Assembly: GCA_040222185.1 (NCBI GenBank)
Contig: JAVKDP010000082.1
Location: 17,790 to 81,789 of the forward strand
Length of the DNA stretch: 64,000 bases
DNA from: JAVKDP01 sp040222185
GTDB taxonomy: Bacteria; Bacteroidota; Rhodothermia; Balneolales; Balneolaceae
Direction: 5' to 3'
Below the pieces are notes generated by a model. That model saw only the letters and a list, made by a program, of their open reading frames with translations, had not been told where the DNA came from and did not search any database. A program made the translations under genes and the position numbers. Position 1 is the stretch's first letter; each line of letters opens with the position of its first letter. Below, one piece after another: positions 33,319 to 42,628 of this stretch.

Positions 33319-34851
33319 TTAGTGGAGTAGTTCCACTAACCTGCCCGCATTGAGTATCTTACTTTCCTGGAAAGTATCACCCATAAATTGTATTCCAAAT
33401 GGTAAGCCATTCGAATGTGTACCAGCAGGAACGCTTATCCCACAAATTCCTGCAAGGTTTGCTGAAATTGTATACACATCATTCAGATACATTTGAACAG
33501 GATCGTTTAACTCTGAGCCTATATCAAAAGCAGTGGTTGGTGCTGTTGGACTTACAATAACATCTACTTCCTTGAAAGCTTTTGTATAATCTTCCTTAAT
33601 TAAACGGCGAACACGCTGTGCCTTCCCATAATATGCATCGTAATAACCAGCACTAAGAACATAAGTGCCTAGCATGATTCTTCGTTTCACTTCGATACCA
33701 AAACCTTCTGTCCTGGACTTTTTGTACAACCGGGTTAATGCTGAGTCCTGTTTTTCCAGTTCCTGGATAAATGCTTCTTTATCTGCACCTTCAGCATTCT
33801 TAATTGCTTCTTTGAGTTCCTCTTCTTCTCTTTTTAACTCATCCAGCACTTCGTTTTTATCAGCGCGATGACCATACCTGATTCCATCGAATCGAGCGAG
33901 GTTACTTGATGCCTCAGCAGTTGCAAGAATATAATAAGTAGCTATTCCAAACTTTGTGTGTGGTAGATGGATTGGTACCAACTCGGCCCCATTTGCTTCC
34001 ATTTTTTTTAAGATAGAATCGATTGCTTCTTTAATCTCAGGATCTAGCCCATCACCAAAAAACTCTTCAGGAACTCCTATTTTGATATTTTTATCAGGGT
34101 TTTCAACTACACTTACATAATCATCCACTTCAACTTGTGACGAAGTATTATCGCGCTCATCAAAACCTGCTATAGCCTGAAGAACGGTAGCTGTGTCTTC
34201 TACTGAATGAGCAAATGGTCCAATAGAATCAAATGAAGATGCATATGCAACCAAACCATATCGTGAAACTCGTCCGTAAGTTGGTTTCAAACCCACAACA
34301 CCACAGTATGAAGCAGGTTGGCGGATGGAACCTCCCGTGTCTGAACCTAAAGTAGAATTTGCAATACTTGCTGCAACAGCAGCAGCGCTTCCTCCGGATG
34401 AACCACCGGTAACTTTAGACAAGTCATGAGGGTTTTTAGCAGCACCATATTTAGAGTATTCATTGGTTGAACCCATAGCGAATTCATCCATATTAAGACG
34501 CCCGATAAAAATAGCATCTTGCTCTTTTAAGCGTTCAATGACAGTAGCGTCATATACACTTTCAAAACCTTCAAGTATGTTTGATGCGCAGGTTGTGGGC
34601 TTTTCTCGCTCACAAATTACATCTTTAATACCCATGATAGCGCCCAACATTGAGCCAGTATTACCATCTTTTACTTTTTTTTGTATCTCGTCAGCTTGTT
34701 TTAAAGCGCCTTCAAAGTCGAGGTAAACATAAGCATTCAGGCTCTCATTTTTCTGTTCAATCTCTGCCTTGTATGCCTGAACCAGGTCTCTTAATGTAAC
34801 TTCGCCAGCCAGGATTTTTTTCCTGGTCTCAGCAATAGTGTAACTCGTCAA
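33319..34851 (-). CDS. gatA: Asp-tRNA(Asn)/Glu-tRNA(Gln) amidotransferase subunit A
   Basis: Releases ammonia from glutamine for tRNA-dependent Gln/Asn formation in the GatCAB complex. Amidase-signature triad: Lys76 in GIKDV, cis-Ser151 in TGGSSGGSAA and Ser175 in DTGGSIRQPA. TTG start, 510 residues. It is longer than usual because of a charged helical insert at ~332-373 (KREEEELKEAIKNAEGADKE) between RYGHRA and SRTEGFG. gatB and gatC are not in the window. It follows tatA by 11 bases. Confidence 0.95.
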   Translation of the reverse strand: MTSYTIAETRKKILAGEVTLRDLVQAYKAEIEQKNESLNAYVYLDFEGALKQADEIQKKVKDGNTGSMLGAIMGIKDVICEREKPTTCASNILEGFESVYDATVIERLKEQDAIFIGRLNMDEFAMGSTNEYSKYGAAKNPHDLSKVTGGSSGGSAAAVAASIANSTLGSDTGGSIRQPASYCGVVGLKPTYGRVSRYGLVAYASSFDSIGPFAHSVEDTATVLQAIAGFDERDNTSSQVEVDDYVSVVENPDKNIKIGVPEEFFGDGLDPEIKEAIDSILKKMEANGAELVPIHLPHTKFGIATYYILATAEASSNLARFDGIRYGHRADKNEVLDELKREEEELKEAIKNAEGADKEAFIQELEKQDSALTRLYKKSRTEGFGIEVKRRIMLGTYVLSAGYYDAYYGKAQRVRRLIKEDYTKAFKEVDVIVSPTAPTTAFDIGSELNDPVQMYLNDVYTISANLAGICGISVPAGTHSNGLPFGIQFMGDTFQESKILNAGRLVELLH

Positions 34852-34862
34852 ATCGCCCTCTA

Positions 34863-35078
34863 TTACTTTGTAGTTTCGTTTTCTTCACTATTTATAGCAT
34901 CATCGATTTCTCTGGAGCTGTCCTCTATTTCCTTCTTAATGTCCTTAGATGCCTGCTTGAATTCTTTGATTCCCTGACCTAAACCTTTGGCTAATTCAGG
35001 GATTCTTTTTGCTCCAAAAAACACGAGTACAAAGATTGCGATGATAATAACTTCTGTTGCGCCGATTCCATTTAACAT
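34863..35078 (-). CDS. tatA: Sec-independent translocase protein TatA
   Basis: Pore-forming subunit of the twin-arginine pathway, which moves folded proteins across the cytoplasmic membrane. 71 residues: one N-terminal transmembrane helix (ATEVIIIAIFVLVFFGAKRIPELAKGLGQGIKEF, with the FG hinge and amphipathic helix), then an acidic tail. It is first gene of the minus-strand operon through ppx. The intergenic region to 35244 contains a GTGCC...GGCAC inverted repeat at about 35113-35139. Confidence 0.95.
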   Translation of the reverse strand: MLNGIGATEVIIIAIFVLVFFGAKRIPELAKGLGQGIKEFKQASKDIKKEIEDSSREIDDAINSEENETTK

Positions 35079-35179
35079 AAAATAATCCTGCGTGGAATTT
35101 GTTGATGTATTTGTGCCAAGATAACAATATTTTCGGCACGATTTGAATACAAAGAAAAATTTATCGAATACTTGAATTT

Positions 35180-35188
35180 TACTTTGTA
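35180..35188 (+). promoter_or_regulatory. Candidate promoter element TACTTTGTA
   Basis: Same nonamer as at 7258 and 48069, 56 bases upstream of the DUF2795 start. The position suits a conventional leader. No -33 motif is clear. Confidence 0.35.
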
Positions 35189-35244
35189 CAAACGTTTAAT
35201 GTATAACATACTATCAAAAGAAATTTAAACTAAATGGGAAATTT

Positions 35245-35499
35245 ATGATTTGGACAGTTGAACTTGCTGCTGCCTTAGATGAAGCTCCTTTCCCGGCTAA
35301 CAGGGACGAACTAATTGAGTGGGCTGAACGCAATGGTTTACCTACACAGGTAATAGTGAATCTTGAAGAACTGGAAGAGATTGATGAAGGCGAACATACT
35401 ACCTATGAGAGCATAGAAGATATATGGCCTGATTATATCAGAAAAGAAGACTTCTTCCATAACGAGGAAGATGAAGGATTTGATTACGACGACGTTTAG
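35245..35499 (+). CDS. DUF2795 small acidic protein
   Basis: 84 residues. The core ALDEAPFPANRDELIEWAERNGLPTQVIVNLEELEEIDEGEHTTYESIEDIWPDY fits DUF2795, a small helical domain (often tandem) found in many bacteria, without an assigned function. The tail is strongly acidic (HNEEDEGFDYDDV). It is 50 bases upstream of the Omp85 gene and probably cotranscribed with it. Confidence 0.8.
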   Translation: MIWTVELAAALDEAPFPANRDELIEWAERNGLPTQVIVNLEELEEIDEGEHTTYESIEDIWPDYIRKEDFFHNEEDEGFDYDDV

Positions 35500-35549
35500 A
35501 AATTAATACTTACCAATCACCTAAAGACTGATTCACACCCAGTCTTTAC

Positions 35550-37943
35550 TTGCTTACTTGCTTGGATACAAAACCCACCTATTATAAGCTGCTATGTTGG
35601 GTAACATTCGCAGTGTTACTTATGATTGGCGCTTTATCTCCTGTGTATTCCCAAACTACTGCTACCGATTCAACCACTGTTGATGAAGTTGTAAGAAGGG
35701 TACGCTTCTCAGGAAATAAATTTGTGAAAGACAGGGCTCTGGAAAACCTGGTGCGTACTCGAACCAATAGAGAGTTTTTGGGTATTCCCAGGTTTACCCC
35801 GTGGTATTACTTCTGGAGAGTTAGTAATGGAAGTTTTGGAGAGGAACCAGTTTTACTTGACCGGCAGACTGTATCTGCCGATATGGAGCGTATTACACTT
35901 TACTATGAATCCCTCGGATTCAGAAATGTACAGGTGGATACTACCATTGTTGAGTACAGAAAGAACAAAATCGAAGTTTCGTTTATTATTACTGAGAATG
36001 AGCCCTCAACTATAAGAACTTTATCTTATGCAGGCTTTCCGGATTTTGAAAGCCCTGATAAAAGTCGGAGGTTTTTTATTCAAAGCCCAATGACGCGACA
36101 AGGAATTAATGACTCAACTTTTGTTGTAAACCGCCAATTCAACTCACAAGAACTCAAAAACGAACAAAACCGGATTATCAGCTTCCTGAAAAATAACGGA
36201 TATGCTTCCGTTGAACTGGATTCTGTTATAGCTTTTGTAATTCCTGACTCTACAAACCAGTTAAACCTGGATGTTATATTCAGTACTGTGCCGGGGAAAG
36301 TTTTTAAATTCGGAGACCTAAGGGTAAGCCTTGCTGATCCCGTTGAGCCGGATATTTACTCACAAAGAGATACACTCTCAGGTGAGCCCTTTACTGTTGA
36401 TACAAGTAAAATATACTTAGCCAAGGAACCCGAAACCGACACAAAATTCAGTTTATTAAGCGACCAAATCCTATTCAAACCTGGCTCTATTTATAATGAC
36501 GAACTCTATCTTCAGACGGTAAAAGAATTTCAAAACCTTGGTATGCTCTTCACGCGCAGGTTCGGACAAAGCGAAAATGGAATCAGGGCAGATTATACAC
36601 GAGAGGATATCCCCATTCACTTTGAACTACAAACGATAACAAAGCATAGTATTAGTTCTGAACTTTTTGGTATGAAGAGATATGGATTTGGAACAGGTTT
36701 TGGTGTGGATTATTCGAATAACAATGTATTCGGAAAAGCCGAACGTTTAACTATTGGCGCGAATGCCAGTTTCGAATTTGTAAGTTCACGTACACTTGAA
36801 GAAATTGCTCCAAGCGATACTGTGCAATCTTCTCTTTTTAGAAGTTATGAAGTACGTGGAGAATACTCCGTTCCCAGAATGGCTTTTCCTTTTGCTTTCC
36901 TGGACAACAGGCGTTTCTTCACAAGTGGTTTAACCCGCTACTCTCTCTCTTATAGCCGCTCGGACCAACTTTACTTCGATATTAACTCTGATTTAAGATT
37001 TAATTACAGGTTCGAAGTTCAACATAATGATCGTTATTACTCATTCCTCGATTTGATTGAAATGGATGTGGTTGATACAAACCCTTCCAGTGAGTTTACA
37101 GACAACCTGATTGCCCAGTATGGTGAAAATTCGTTTGAGTTTATTAGAATACTTCAGGATTTCGAACCCCAGATATCTTCTATTATCAGATATACCTTCA
37201 GGAATCAAGACACTGATATCATAAAACGTAATTTCGGCTACTACAGTGAATACTCTATTTCCGCAGGTGGTAATATCCCTTATGTGCTAGACCGTTTTGT
37301 AATTACTCCAAACGAACTCGAAGGGGAACTCCCTGCCCTATTGAAGCTGAGTAACAACAGCCTGGTGTACAGTCGATTCCTCAAAGCTACCGCCGACTAT
37401 AGAAAGTATATTCCTATATCCAACACTGCTGTCTTCTCCTGGAGATTATTCGGAGGCCTGGCTCACCCTGATGGAAAAAATACTTCTATACCTCTTAATC
37501 GACGTTTCTTTGCAGGCGGTAGTAATGATATTCGTGGATGGGCACCGTTCCAGCTTGGTCCTGGTAGTATAAGTTCTGATAATGTAACTATTAACGGTGG
37601 TGAAATTAAGCTGGCTGCTTTCGCAGAAACAAGGCAGATTTTTTTAAGAGATGTAATTGGTGCCAATTGGCATGCTGCATGGTTTGTAGACTCAGGGAAT
37701 ATCTGGTATGGTCCACGTAATGATTTCCGTTCAGAAAGTAATGAGGATCAACTCGAGCAAGGACGTTTCAAGTTTAATAACTTCTATAAGCAAATAGCTG
37801 TAGGTTCAGGATTGGGTTTGAGATTGGACTGGGATTATGTTGTAGTTCGTTTTGATTTCGCGTTCAGAGCTCACGATCTTGATGTTGGTTGGTTTAACAA
37901 CAGGAAAATGTATTTTAGTTTTGGAATCGGTCATTCATTTTAA
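35550..37943 (+). CDS. Omp85/BamA-TamA family outer membrane protein
   Basis: 797 residues. Starts at TTG (35550, or 35562); an in-frame stop lies seven codons upstream and no ATG precedes the signal peptide (LLCWVTFAVLLMIGALSPVYS|Q). Two or three POTRA domains span about 45-330 (VRRVRFSGNKFVKDRALENLV; ITENEPSTIRTLSYAGFPDF). The C-terminal barrel carries the lid-lock RGW in FFAGGSNDIRGWAPFQLGP and ends in a beta-signal (MYFSFGIGHSF). It is more TamA-like than BamA-like in POTRA number. Inserts or translocates outer-membrane proteins. Confidence 0.9.
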   Translation: MLTCLDTKPTYYKLLCWVTFAVLLMIGALSPVYSQTTATDSTTVDEVVRRVRFSGNKFVKDRALENLVRTRTNREFLGIPRFTPWYYFWRVSNGSFGEEPVLLDRQTVSADMERITLYYESLGFRNVQVDTTIVEYRKNKIEVSFIITENEPSTIRTLSYAGFPDFESPDKSRRFFIQSPMTRQGINDSTFVVNRQFNSQELKNEQNRIISFLKNNGYASVELDSVIAFVIPDSTNQLNLDVIFSTVPGKVFKFGDLRVSLADPVEPDIYSQRDTLSGEPFTVDTSKIYLAKEPETDTKFSLLSDQILFKPGSIYNDELYLQTVKEFQNLGMLFTRRFGQSENGIRADYTREDIPIHFELQTITKHSISSELFGMKRYGFGTGFGVDYSNNNVFGKAERLTIGANASFEFVSSRTLEEIAPSDTVQSSLFRSYEVRGEYSVPRMAFPFAFLDNRRFFTSGLTRYSLSYSRSDQLYFDINSDLRFNYRFEVQHNDRYYSFLDLIEMDVVDTNPSSEFTDNLIAQYGENSFEFIRILQDFEPQISSIIRYTFRNQDTDIIKRNFGYYSEYSISAGGNIPYVLDRFVITPNELEGELPALLKLSNNSLVYSRFLKATADYRKYIPISNTAVFSWRLFGGLAHPDGKNTSIPLNRRFFAGGSNDIRGWAPFQLGPGSISSDNVTINGGEIKLAAFAETRQIFLRDVIGANWHAAWFVDSGNIWYGPRNDFRSESNEDQLEQGRFKFNNFYKQIAVGSGLGLRLDWDYVVVRFDFAFRAHDLDVGWFNNRKMYFSFGIGHSF

Positions 37944-37956
37944 ATAATTAACGGTT

Positions 37957-38505
37957 ATGAGTAGCAAGTTAAAGCGCCTTAAAAATCAGGGTAAAATTGT
38001 ATTCAATTCAAAGTTCTTGAAGAATTTGTCGCCGGCTGAGCGATATGAATTCCTTCAGCTTTGCCATCGTAGAACCTATAAAGAAGGAGAATTTGTTTTT
38101 TATAGCAACGACCCTGGTACCGGAATGTATTTTATTGAAGATGGACAAGTTGAACTTACTGTTTCTGTTACCGATACAAATGCAGAGAATGAAGAAGGTA
38201 AAGAAGGATTCCTGCTAGAAACGGCCGATAGCTTCGGAGCGCTTTCCATTGGTTACGATCTTCGTAGAAGGTCCTCTGCCCGCTGTATGACCGATTGTAC
38301 CCTACTTGGTTTTTTTAAGCCCGATTTTGAAGTGCTCATGGAACGCCAACCACAAATTGCAGTAAAATTCCTGCAAACCCTCTCCAATATCGCGCTCCGA
38401 CAATTAGAGCGTGCAACCAGGAAGATTGAAGAATTATCTGACCCTTATACTGCCGTAAAAATTGAATTCGAAGCTTATTACGAACAGGCAAAAACCGAAG
38501 ACTAG
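37957..38505 (+). CDS. Cyclic nucleotide-binding domain protein without DNA-binding domain
   Basis: 182 residues: one cNMP-binding beta-roll (about 20-150; KNLSPAERYEFLQLCHRRTYKEGEFVFYSNDPGTGMYFIEDGQVELTV ... SFGALSIGYDLRRRSSARCMTDCTLLGF). The phosphate-binding cassette GALSIGYDLRRRSSA keeps Arg-Ser-Ser-Ala, but the usual Gly-Glu is replaced by Gly-Ala. The C-terminal helix is not followed by an HTH, so it is not a CRP-type repressor. It sits between the Omp85 gene and rlmD with gaps of 13 and 7 bases, probably in one operon. Confidence 0.85.
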   Translation: MSSKLKRLKNQGKIVFNSKFLKNLSPAERYEFLQLCHRRTYKEGEFVFYSNDPGTGMYFIEDGQVELTVSVTDTNAENEEGKEGFLLETADSFGALSIGYDLRRRSSARCMTDCTLLGFFKPDFEVLMERQPQIAVKFLQTLSNIALRQLERATRKIEELSDPYTAVKIEFEAYYEQAKTED

Positions 38506-38512
38506 ATTTACT

Positions 38513-39925
38513 ATGAGCAGAAAGAAAGGAGCTGAAATTACGCTCTCCATTGAAGATGCTGCATTTAAAGGAAAAGGGGTCGGAAAAGTTGAAGGCATGG
38601 CCGTTTTCGTTCCCGGAACTATGCCTGGTGATGTTGTAAAAGCAAGGATTATAAAACGAAGAAAGAAATTCAGGGAAGCCAAGCTACTTGAAATCCTGGA
38701 ATCCAGCCCCGACAGAATAATCCCATTATGTCAGCATGCCTCAGTTTGTGGAGGCTGTAGCTGGCAACACGCTCCTTACCAAAAACAACTCGAATATAAA
38801 ACCAGCCAGGTTGAAGGGCATATCAGAAGAATTGGCGGTTTAGAGACTCCGGTCCACCCTGCTCTGGGTTCTGAAAACCAACTCTATTATCGTAATAAAA
38901 TGGAGTACAGTGTGAGCAATAAACGCTGGCTTACAGATGAAGAGATTAACAGCGAAGACTTTGTGGATGACTCAGGGTTTGCAATAGGGCTTCATGCGCC
39001 GGGACGATTTGATAAAATCCTTAATCTTAATGAGTGTCATCTCCAGCGCGAGGAATCTTTTCAAATCCTGCAATTCGTAAGAGACTATTGCCTTGAACAT
39101 GATCTAGAGCCTTTTAATAACTTTGAAAAGTCAGGGTATTTACGTCACGTAATGATTCGCAACTCCTACCATACCGATGATTTCATGGTAAACCTGGTAA
39201 CATTCAGGGATGAACCTGAGACCGTAAAAAAGCTTTCTGATGCCTTAGTTGAGTCCTTCCCGCTAATTACTACTGTTGTAAACAATGTGAATGACCAGAT
39301 TACACCTACCTCGGTTGGAAGGTTTGAGCATGTAATTTATGGCCCGGGATATATCCGTGATAAAATCGGGGACTTTGAGTTTAAAATTCATCCTAATGCG
39401 TTCTTCCAAACAAATACGGCTCAGGCAGAGAAGCTGTATGATGTAGCGCTGGAATTCGCCGATTTAAAGGATGGTGAAGTAGTATACGACCTGTACTGTG
39501 GAGTGGGTACTTTAAGCCTGTATATGAGCAAGAAAGCCAGCAAAGTACTGGGAATAGAACTCGTTGATATCGCTGTTAAAAATGCAAAGTTCAATGCTGA
39601 AGAAAACAATGTCGAAAATGTCTCTTTTATCAAAGGAGATATGAAAGATGTTTTCACCCAGGAAATGGTTGATGAATTCGGTGCTCCTGATGTTCTCATC
39701 ACCGACCCTCCCAGGGCTGGAATGCATCCAGATGTGGTAGCCCGCCTTTGTGAGCTTAAAGTGCCAAAAATTGTTTATGTGAGCTGTGATAGCAGTACAA
39801 TGGCCAGAGACCTGAAAATCCTGTCAGAAGTGTACGATGTGATTGAAGTACAACCTGTAGATATGTTTCCTCAAACGTACCATGTAGAAGCGGTAACAAG
39901 GCTGAGATTGAAAACAAACTCTTAA
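38513..39925 (+). CDS. rlmD: 23S rRNA (uracil-5-)-methyltransferase RlmD type
   Basis: 470 residues from the ATG at 38513 (an upstream frame extension overlaps the preceding gene and is not needed). N-terminal TRAM domain (EITLSIEDAAFKGKGVGKVEGMAVFVPG), Fe-S cysteines in CQHASVCGGCSWQHAPYQKQLEYK, SAM motif YDLYCGVGTLSLYMS, DPPRAGM, and catalytic Cys in VYVSCDSSTMARDL. The RlmD/RlmCD/TrmA subgroup is not separable from sequence alone. Confidence 0.92.
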   Translation: MSRKKGAEITLSIEDAAFKGKGVGKVEGMAVFVPGTMPGDVVKARIIKRRKKFREAKLLEILESSPDRIIPLCQHASVCGGCSWQHAPYQKQLEYKTSQVEGHIRRIGGLETPVHPALGSENQLYYRNKMEYSVSNKRWLTDEEINSEDFVDDSGFAIGLHAPGRFDKILNLNECHLQREESFQILQFVRDYCLEHDLEPFNNFEKSGYLRHVMIRNSYHTDDFMVNLVTFRDEPETVKKLSDALVESFPLITTVVNNVNDQITPTSVGRFEHVIYGPGYIRDKIGDFEFKIHPNAFFQTNTAQAEKLYDVALEFADLKDGEVVYDLYCGVGTLSLYMSKKASKVLGIELVDIAVKNAKFNAEENNVENVSFIKGDMKDVFTQEMVDEFGAPDVLITDPPRAGMHPDVVARLCELKVPKIVYVSCDSSTMARDLKILSEVYDVIEVQPVDMFPQTYHVEAVTRLRLKTNS

Positions 39926-39932
39926 GTATTGT

Positions 39933-39955
39933 ATCTACAGATTTTTGTTGTAGAT
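39933..39955. other. Short stem-loop after rlmD
   Basis: ATCTACA, nine-base T-rich loop, TGTAGAT. It follows the rlmD stop by 7 bases but has no trailing T-run, so only a weak or factor-dependent 3' end is plausible. Confidence 0.3.
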
Positions 39956-40043
39956 TCGACGCATGTTAATATCGGTACAGAATCCAGCATCTGAAATCAT
40001 TGTGTCCTTCATGCAATGCAAAAACGAAGGATTGTTGCTGTAA

Positions 40044-41225
40044 ATGAACCATTCAAAGCGAATACTGCCAATAATAATATTTTCGCAGTTTTGCTGTACT
40101 TCTCTTTGGTTTGCCGGAAACGGAGTAATGGACGACTTAATTCTGAGTTTCCAATTGCAGGAATCTGCTCTTGGACATCTTACTTCAGCTGTTCAGTTTG
40201 GCTTTATAAGTGGGACATTCATTTTTGCTCTGTTAAGTATTGCCGATCGCTTCTCTCCTTCCAAAGTGTTCTTCCTGAGTGCGGCAGCTGGCGCAATTTT
40301 TAATGTGGCTATGGTTTTGGAAAGTAACGGGTTTCTAAGTCTCCTAATCTTCCGGTTTTTAACAGGCTTCTTCCTTGCAGGAATCTATCCGATTGGGATG
40401 AAAATTGCTGCTGATTACTATGAAAGTGGATTGGGGAAATCACTGAGTTATTTAGTTGGAGCACTAGTACTAGGGTCTGCTTTTCCTCATTTTTTAAAAG
40501 GGTTTACGGAAGAAGTTGGATGGGAAGCAGTGCTTTATTCTACTTCAGTACTATCTGTTTTCGGAGGCTTACTGATACTTCTAGTGCCTAATGGGCCTTT
40601 TAGAAAAGCGAGCCAAAAAATTGATCTTACTGCATTATTCAAAGTATTTAAGAACGGTGAATTTAAAGCGGCTGCTTTTGGATATTTTGGGCATATGTGG
40701 GAGTTATACGCATTCTGGGCTTTCATCCCGGTTATGCTGGCTAGCTACAGTTCACTCCATCCTGATTCAAACTTTAACATTCCACTTCTCACATTTATGA
40801 TCATCGGGATTGGCGGGTTAGCTTGTGCTCCATTTGGAATCATGGCTCAAAAAATCGGAAATAAAAAAACAGCAATCTTTGCTTTGTCTTTATCCGGTAT
40901 TTGTTGCCTGGTTTCCCCACTATTCTTTTTGATTGATTCCCCTACTCTTTTTGTAGGATTCCTTCTATTCTGGGGAATTGTAGTAATTGTGGACTCTCCA
41001 TTATTTTCGACCCTAGTTGCTAAAAATGCCGAGCCGAAACTCAAAGGAACTGCATTAACCATCGTGAATTGTGTAGGTTTTTCCATTACCATAGTAAGCA
41101 TTCAACTCCTTACTGCATTAAGAGATGTTATCAATCCCACTTTCATGTTCGCCTTACTAGCTCTTGGTCCAGCATTTGGATTAATGGCATTGTATAGAAA
41201 GAACGAGAAAACAACGGATATATAA
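40044..41225 (+). CDS. MFS transporter
   Basis: 393 residues with 12 predicted transmembrane segments. The first helix runs ILPIIIFSQFCCTSLWFAGNGVMDDL; the A-motif loop is reduced (ADRFSPSKVFF). It resembles the CynX/NimT and 'YbfB-like' cyanate/nitrite-type subgroups in overall pattern, but the substrate cannot be assigned. It stands alone; the helicase gene begins 38 bases later. Confidence 0.85.
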   Translation: MNHSKRILPIIIFSQFCCTSLWFAGNGVMDDLILSFQLQESALGHLTSAVQFGFISGTFIFALLSIADRFSPSKVFFLSAAAGAIFNVAMVLESNGFLSLLIFRFLTGFFLAGIYPIGMKIAADYYESGLGKSLSYLVGALVLGSAFPHFLKGFTEEVGWEAVLYSTSVLSVFGGLLILLVPNGPFRKASQKIDLTALFKVFKNGEFKAAAFGYFGHMWELYAFWAFIPVMLASYSSLHPDSNFNIPLLTFMIIGIGGLACAPFGIMAQKIGNKKTAIFALSLSGICCLVSPLFFLIDSPTLFVGFLLFWGIVVIVDSPLFSTLVAKNAEPKLKGTALTIVNCVGFSITIVSIQLLTALRDVINPTFMFALLALGPAFGLMALYRKNEKTTDI

Positions 41226-41263
41226 ACTCAGGTTCCCTACCTCATTTTCTCGTAGCTTTGGGG

Positions 41264-42574
41264 ATGTCATCTACTCAAAAGAATCAACAGGAAATACTGG
41301 ATAAACTAGGAATTGAAGCGCTGAACCCAATGCAGGAGAAAGCCAAGTTTACCATTCACTCGAATCCGGAAACTATTTTACTCTCTCCTACAGGGACAGG
41401 TAAAACCCTGGCTTTTATGCTTCCTCTAATAGCTGAGTTGGATACTTACAATGATGCTATTCAGGCATTAATCCTTGTCCCATCAAGAGAGCTCGCAATA
41501 CAGATTGAACAAGTAACAAGGGATATGGGAACTGGTTTTAAAGCTAATGCATTCTATGGGGGACGAAGTTTCTCAAAAGACCGAACTGATTTAAAAAAGC
41601 CGCCCGCTGTATTGATTGGAACTCCGGGTCGTATAGCAGATCATTTGCGAAGAGGAACCTTCTCTGCTGAGGATATCAATACTTTAGTTTTGGATGAATT
41701 TGATAAATCCCTGGAAGTTGGGTTCGAAGGAGAAATGACTGAGATTCTTGAAGCTCTTCCGAATATCAAAAAGAAAATTCTAACTTCTGCTACACAAGGA
41801 GTCGAAATTCCTGAATTCGTTGGAATCAAGAATCCTGTGATGGTAGATTTTCTGGATGAAGGCATCTCCAGGCTTCAAATTAAAACCGTGGTTTCGCCTT
41901 CAAAAGATAAACTAGATATACTCGTAGACCTCCTGAATCATATCGGGGATGAGCCGGGCATCATATTCTGTAATTTTAAGGAGTCCATTCGCAGAGTCAG
42001 CGACTTCCTTAATTTCCATAAAATAGATCACAGTTGTTTCTATGGTGGAATGGAGCAAAGCGACCGGGAAAATGCATTAATTAAATTTCGGAATGGAACT
42101 GAAAGGCTATTAATCGCAACAGATTTAGCTGCTAGAGGAATAGATGTTCCCGAGATGAAGTTTATTATTCACTATCATCTTCCTCTAAAAAGTGAAGAAT
42201 TCACCCACCGGAATGGACGAACTGCCCGAATGAATGCTGACGGAACTGCTTTTGTAATACAATGGGTTGAAGAAAAACTGCCAGATTTCATTCAAAGCGA
42301 TGGTGTTGAAACACTTACAAAAGCTTCTACTCCTTCATCAACACTTTGGAAGACCGTCTACATTTCTGGTGGACGGAGAGATAAAATTTCGAAAGGTGAT
42401 ATTGCAGGCTTATTCTTTAAACAGGGGAAACTGAATAAACAAGAATTAGGTGTTATAGAGTTAAAACAAGACTGTGCCTTTGTAGCAGTAAAATCAGATA
42501 AAGTGAACTCGGTAATTAAAAAAGTCGATAATACCCGGCTAAAGAAAAGAAAAATAAAGGTTAGGCTGATTTAG
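41264..42574 (+). CDS. DEAD-box RNA helicase with DbpA-type C-terminal domain
   Basis: 436 residues from the ATG at 41264. Motifs: Q-motif-like region, SPTGTGKT (I), PSRELAIQ (Ia), TPGRIADHL (Ib), VLDEFDKS (II, DEFD rather than DEAD), TSATQG (III), ATDLAARGIDVP (V) and THRNGRTARM (VI, usually HRxGRTGR). The C-terminal ~75 residues (VYISGGRRDKISKGDIAGLFF ... CAFVAVKSDKVNSVIKKV) match the DbpA RNA-binding domain, which targets 23S rRNA hairpin 92, so a role in 50S assembly is likely. Confidence 0.9.
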   Translation: MSSTQKNQQEILDKLGIEALNPMQEKAKFTIHSNPETILLSPTGTGKTLAFMLPLIAELDTYNDAIQALILVPSRELAIQIEQVTRDMGTGFKANAFYGGRSFSKDRTDLKKPPAVLIGTPGRIADHLRRGTFSAEDINTLVLDEFDKSLEVGFEGEMTEILEALPNIKKKILTSATQGVEIPEFVGIKNPVMVDFLDEGISRLQIKTVVSPSKDKLDILVDLLNHIGDEPGIIFCNFKESIRRVSDFLNFHKIDHSCFYGGMEQSDRENALIKFRNGTERLLIATDLAARGIDVPEMKFIIHYHLPLKSEEFTHRNGRTARMNADGTAFVIQWVEEKLPDFIQSDGVETLTKASTPSSTLWKTVYISGGRRDKISKGDIAGLFFKQGKLNKQELGVIELKQDCAFVAVKSDKVNSVIKKVDNTRLKKRKIKVRLI

Positions 42575-42628
42575 CATTCGTTTTAGAATACCTATCTTAT
42601 TTAAAAGTTATTTCTACAAAGCAAGACT

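Noticed and set aside
39933..39955. Stem-loop after rlmD considered as a terminator
   Set aside because: Only 7 bp, A/T-rich, with no T-tract following.
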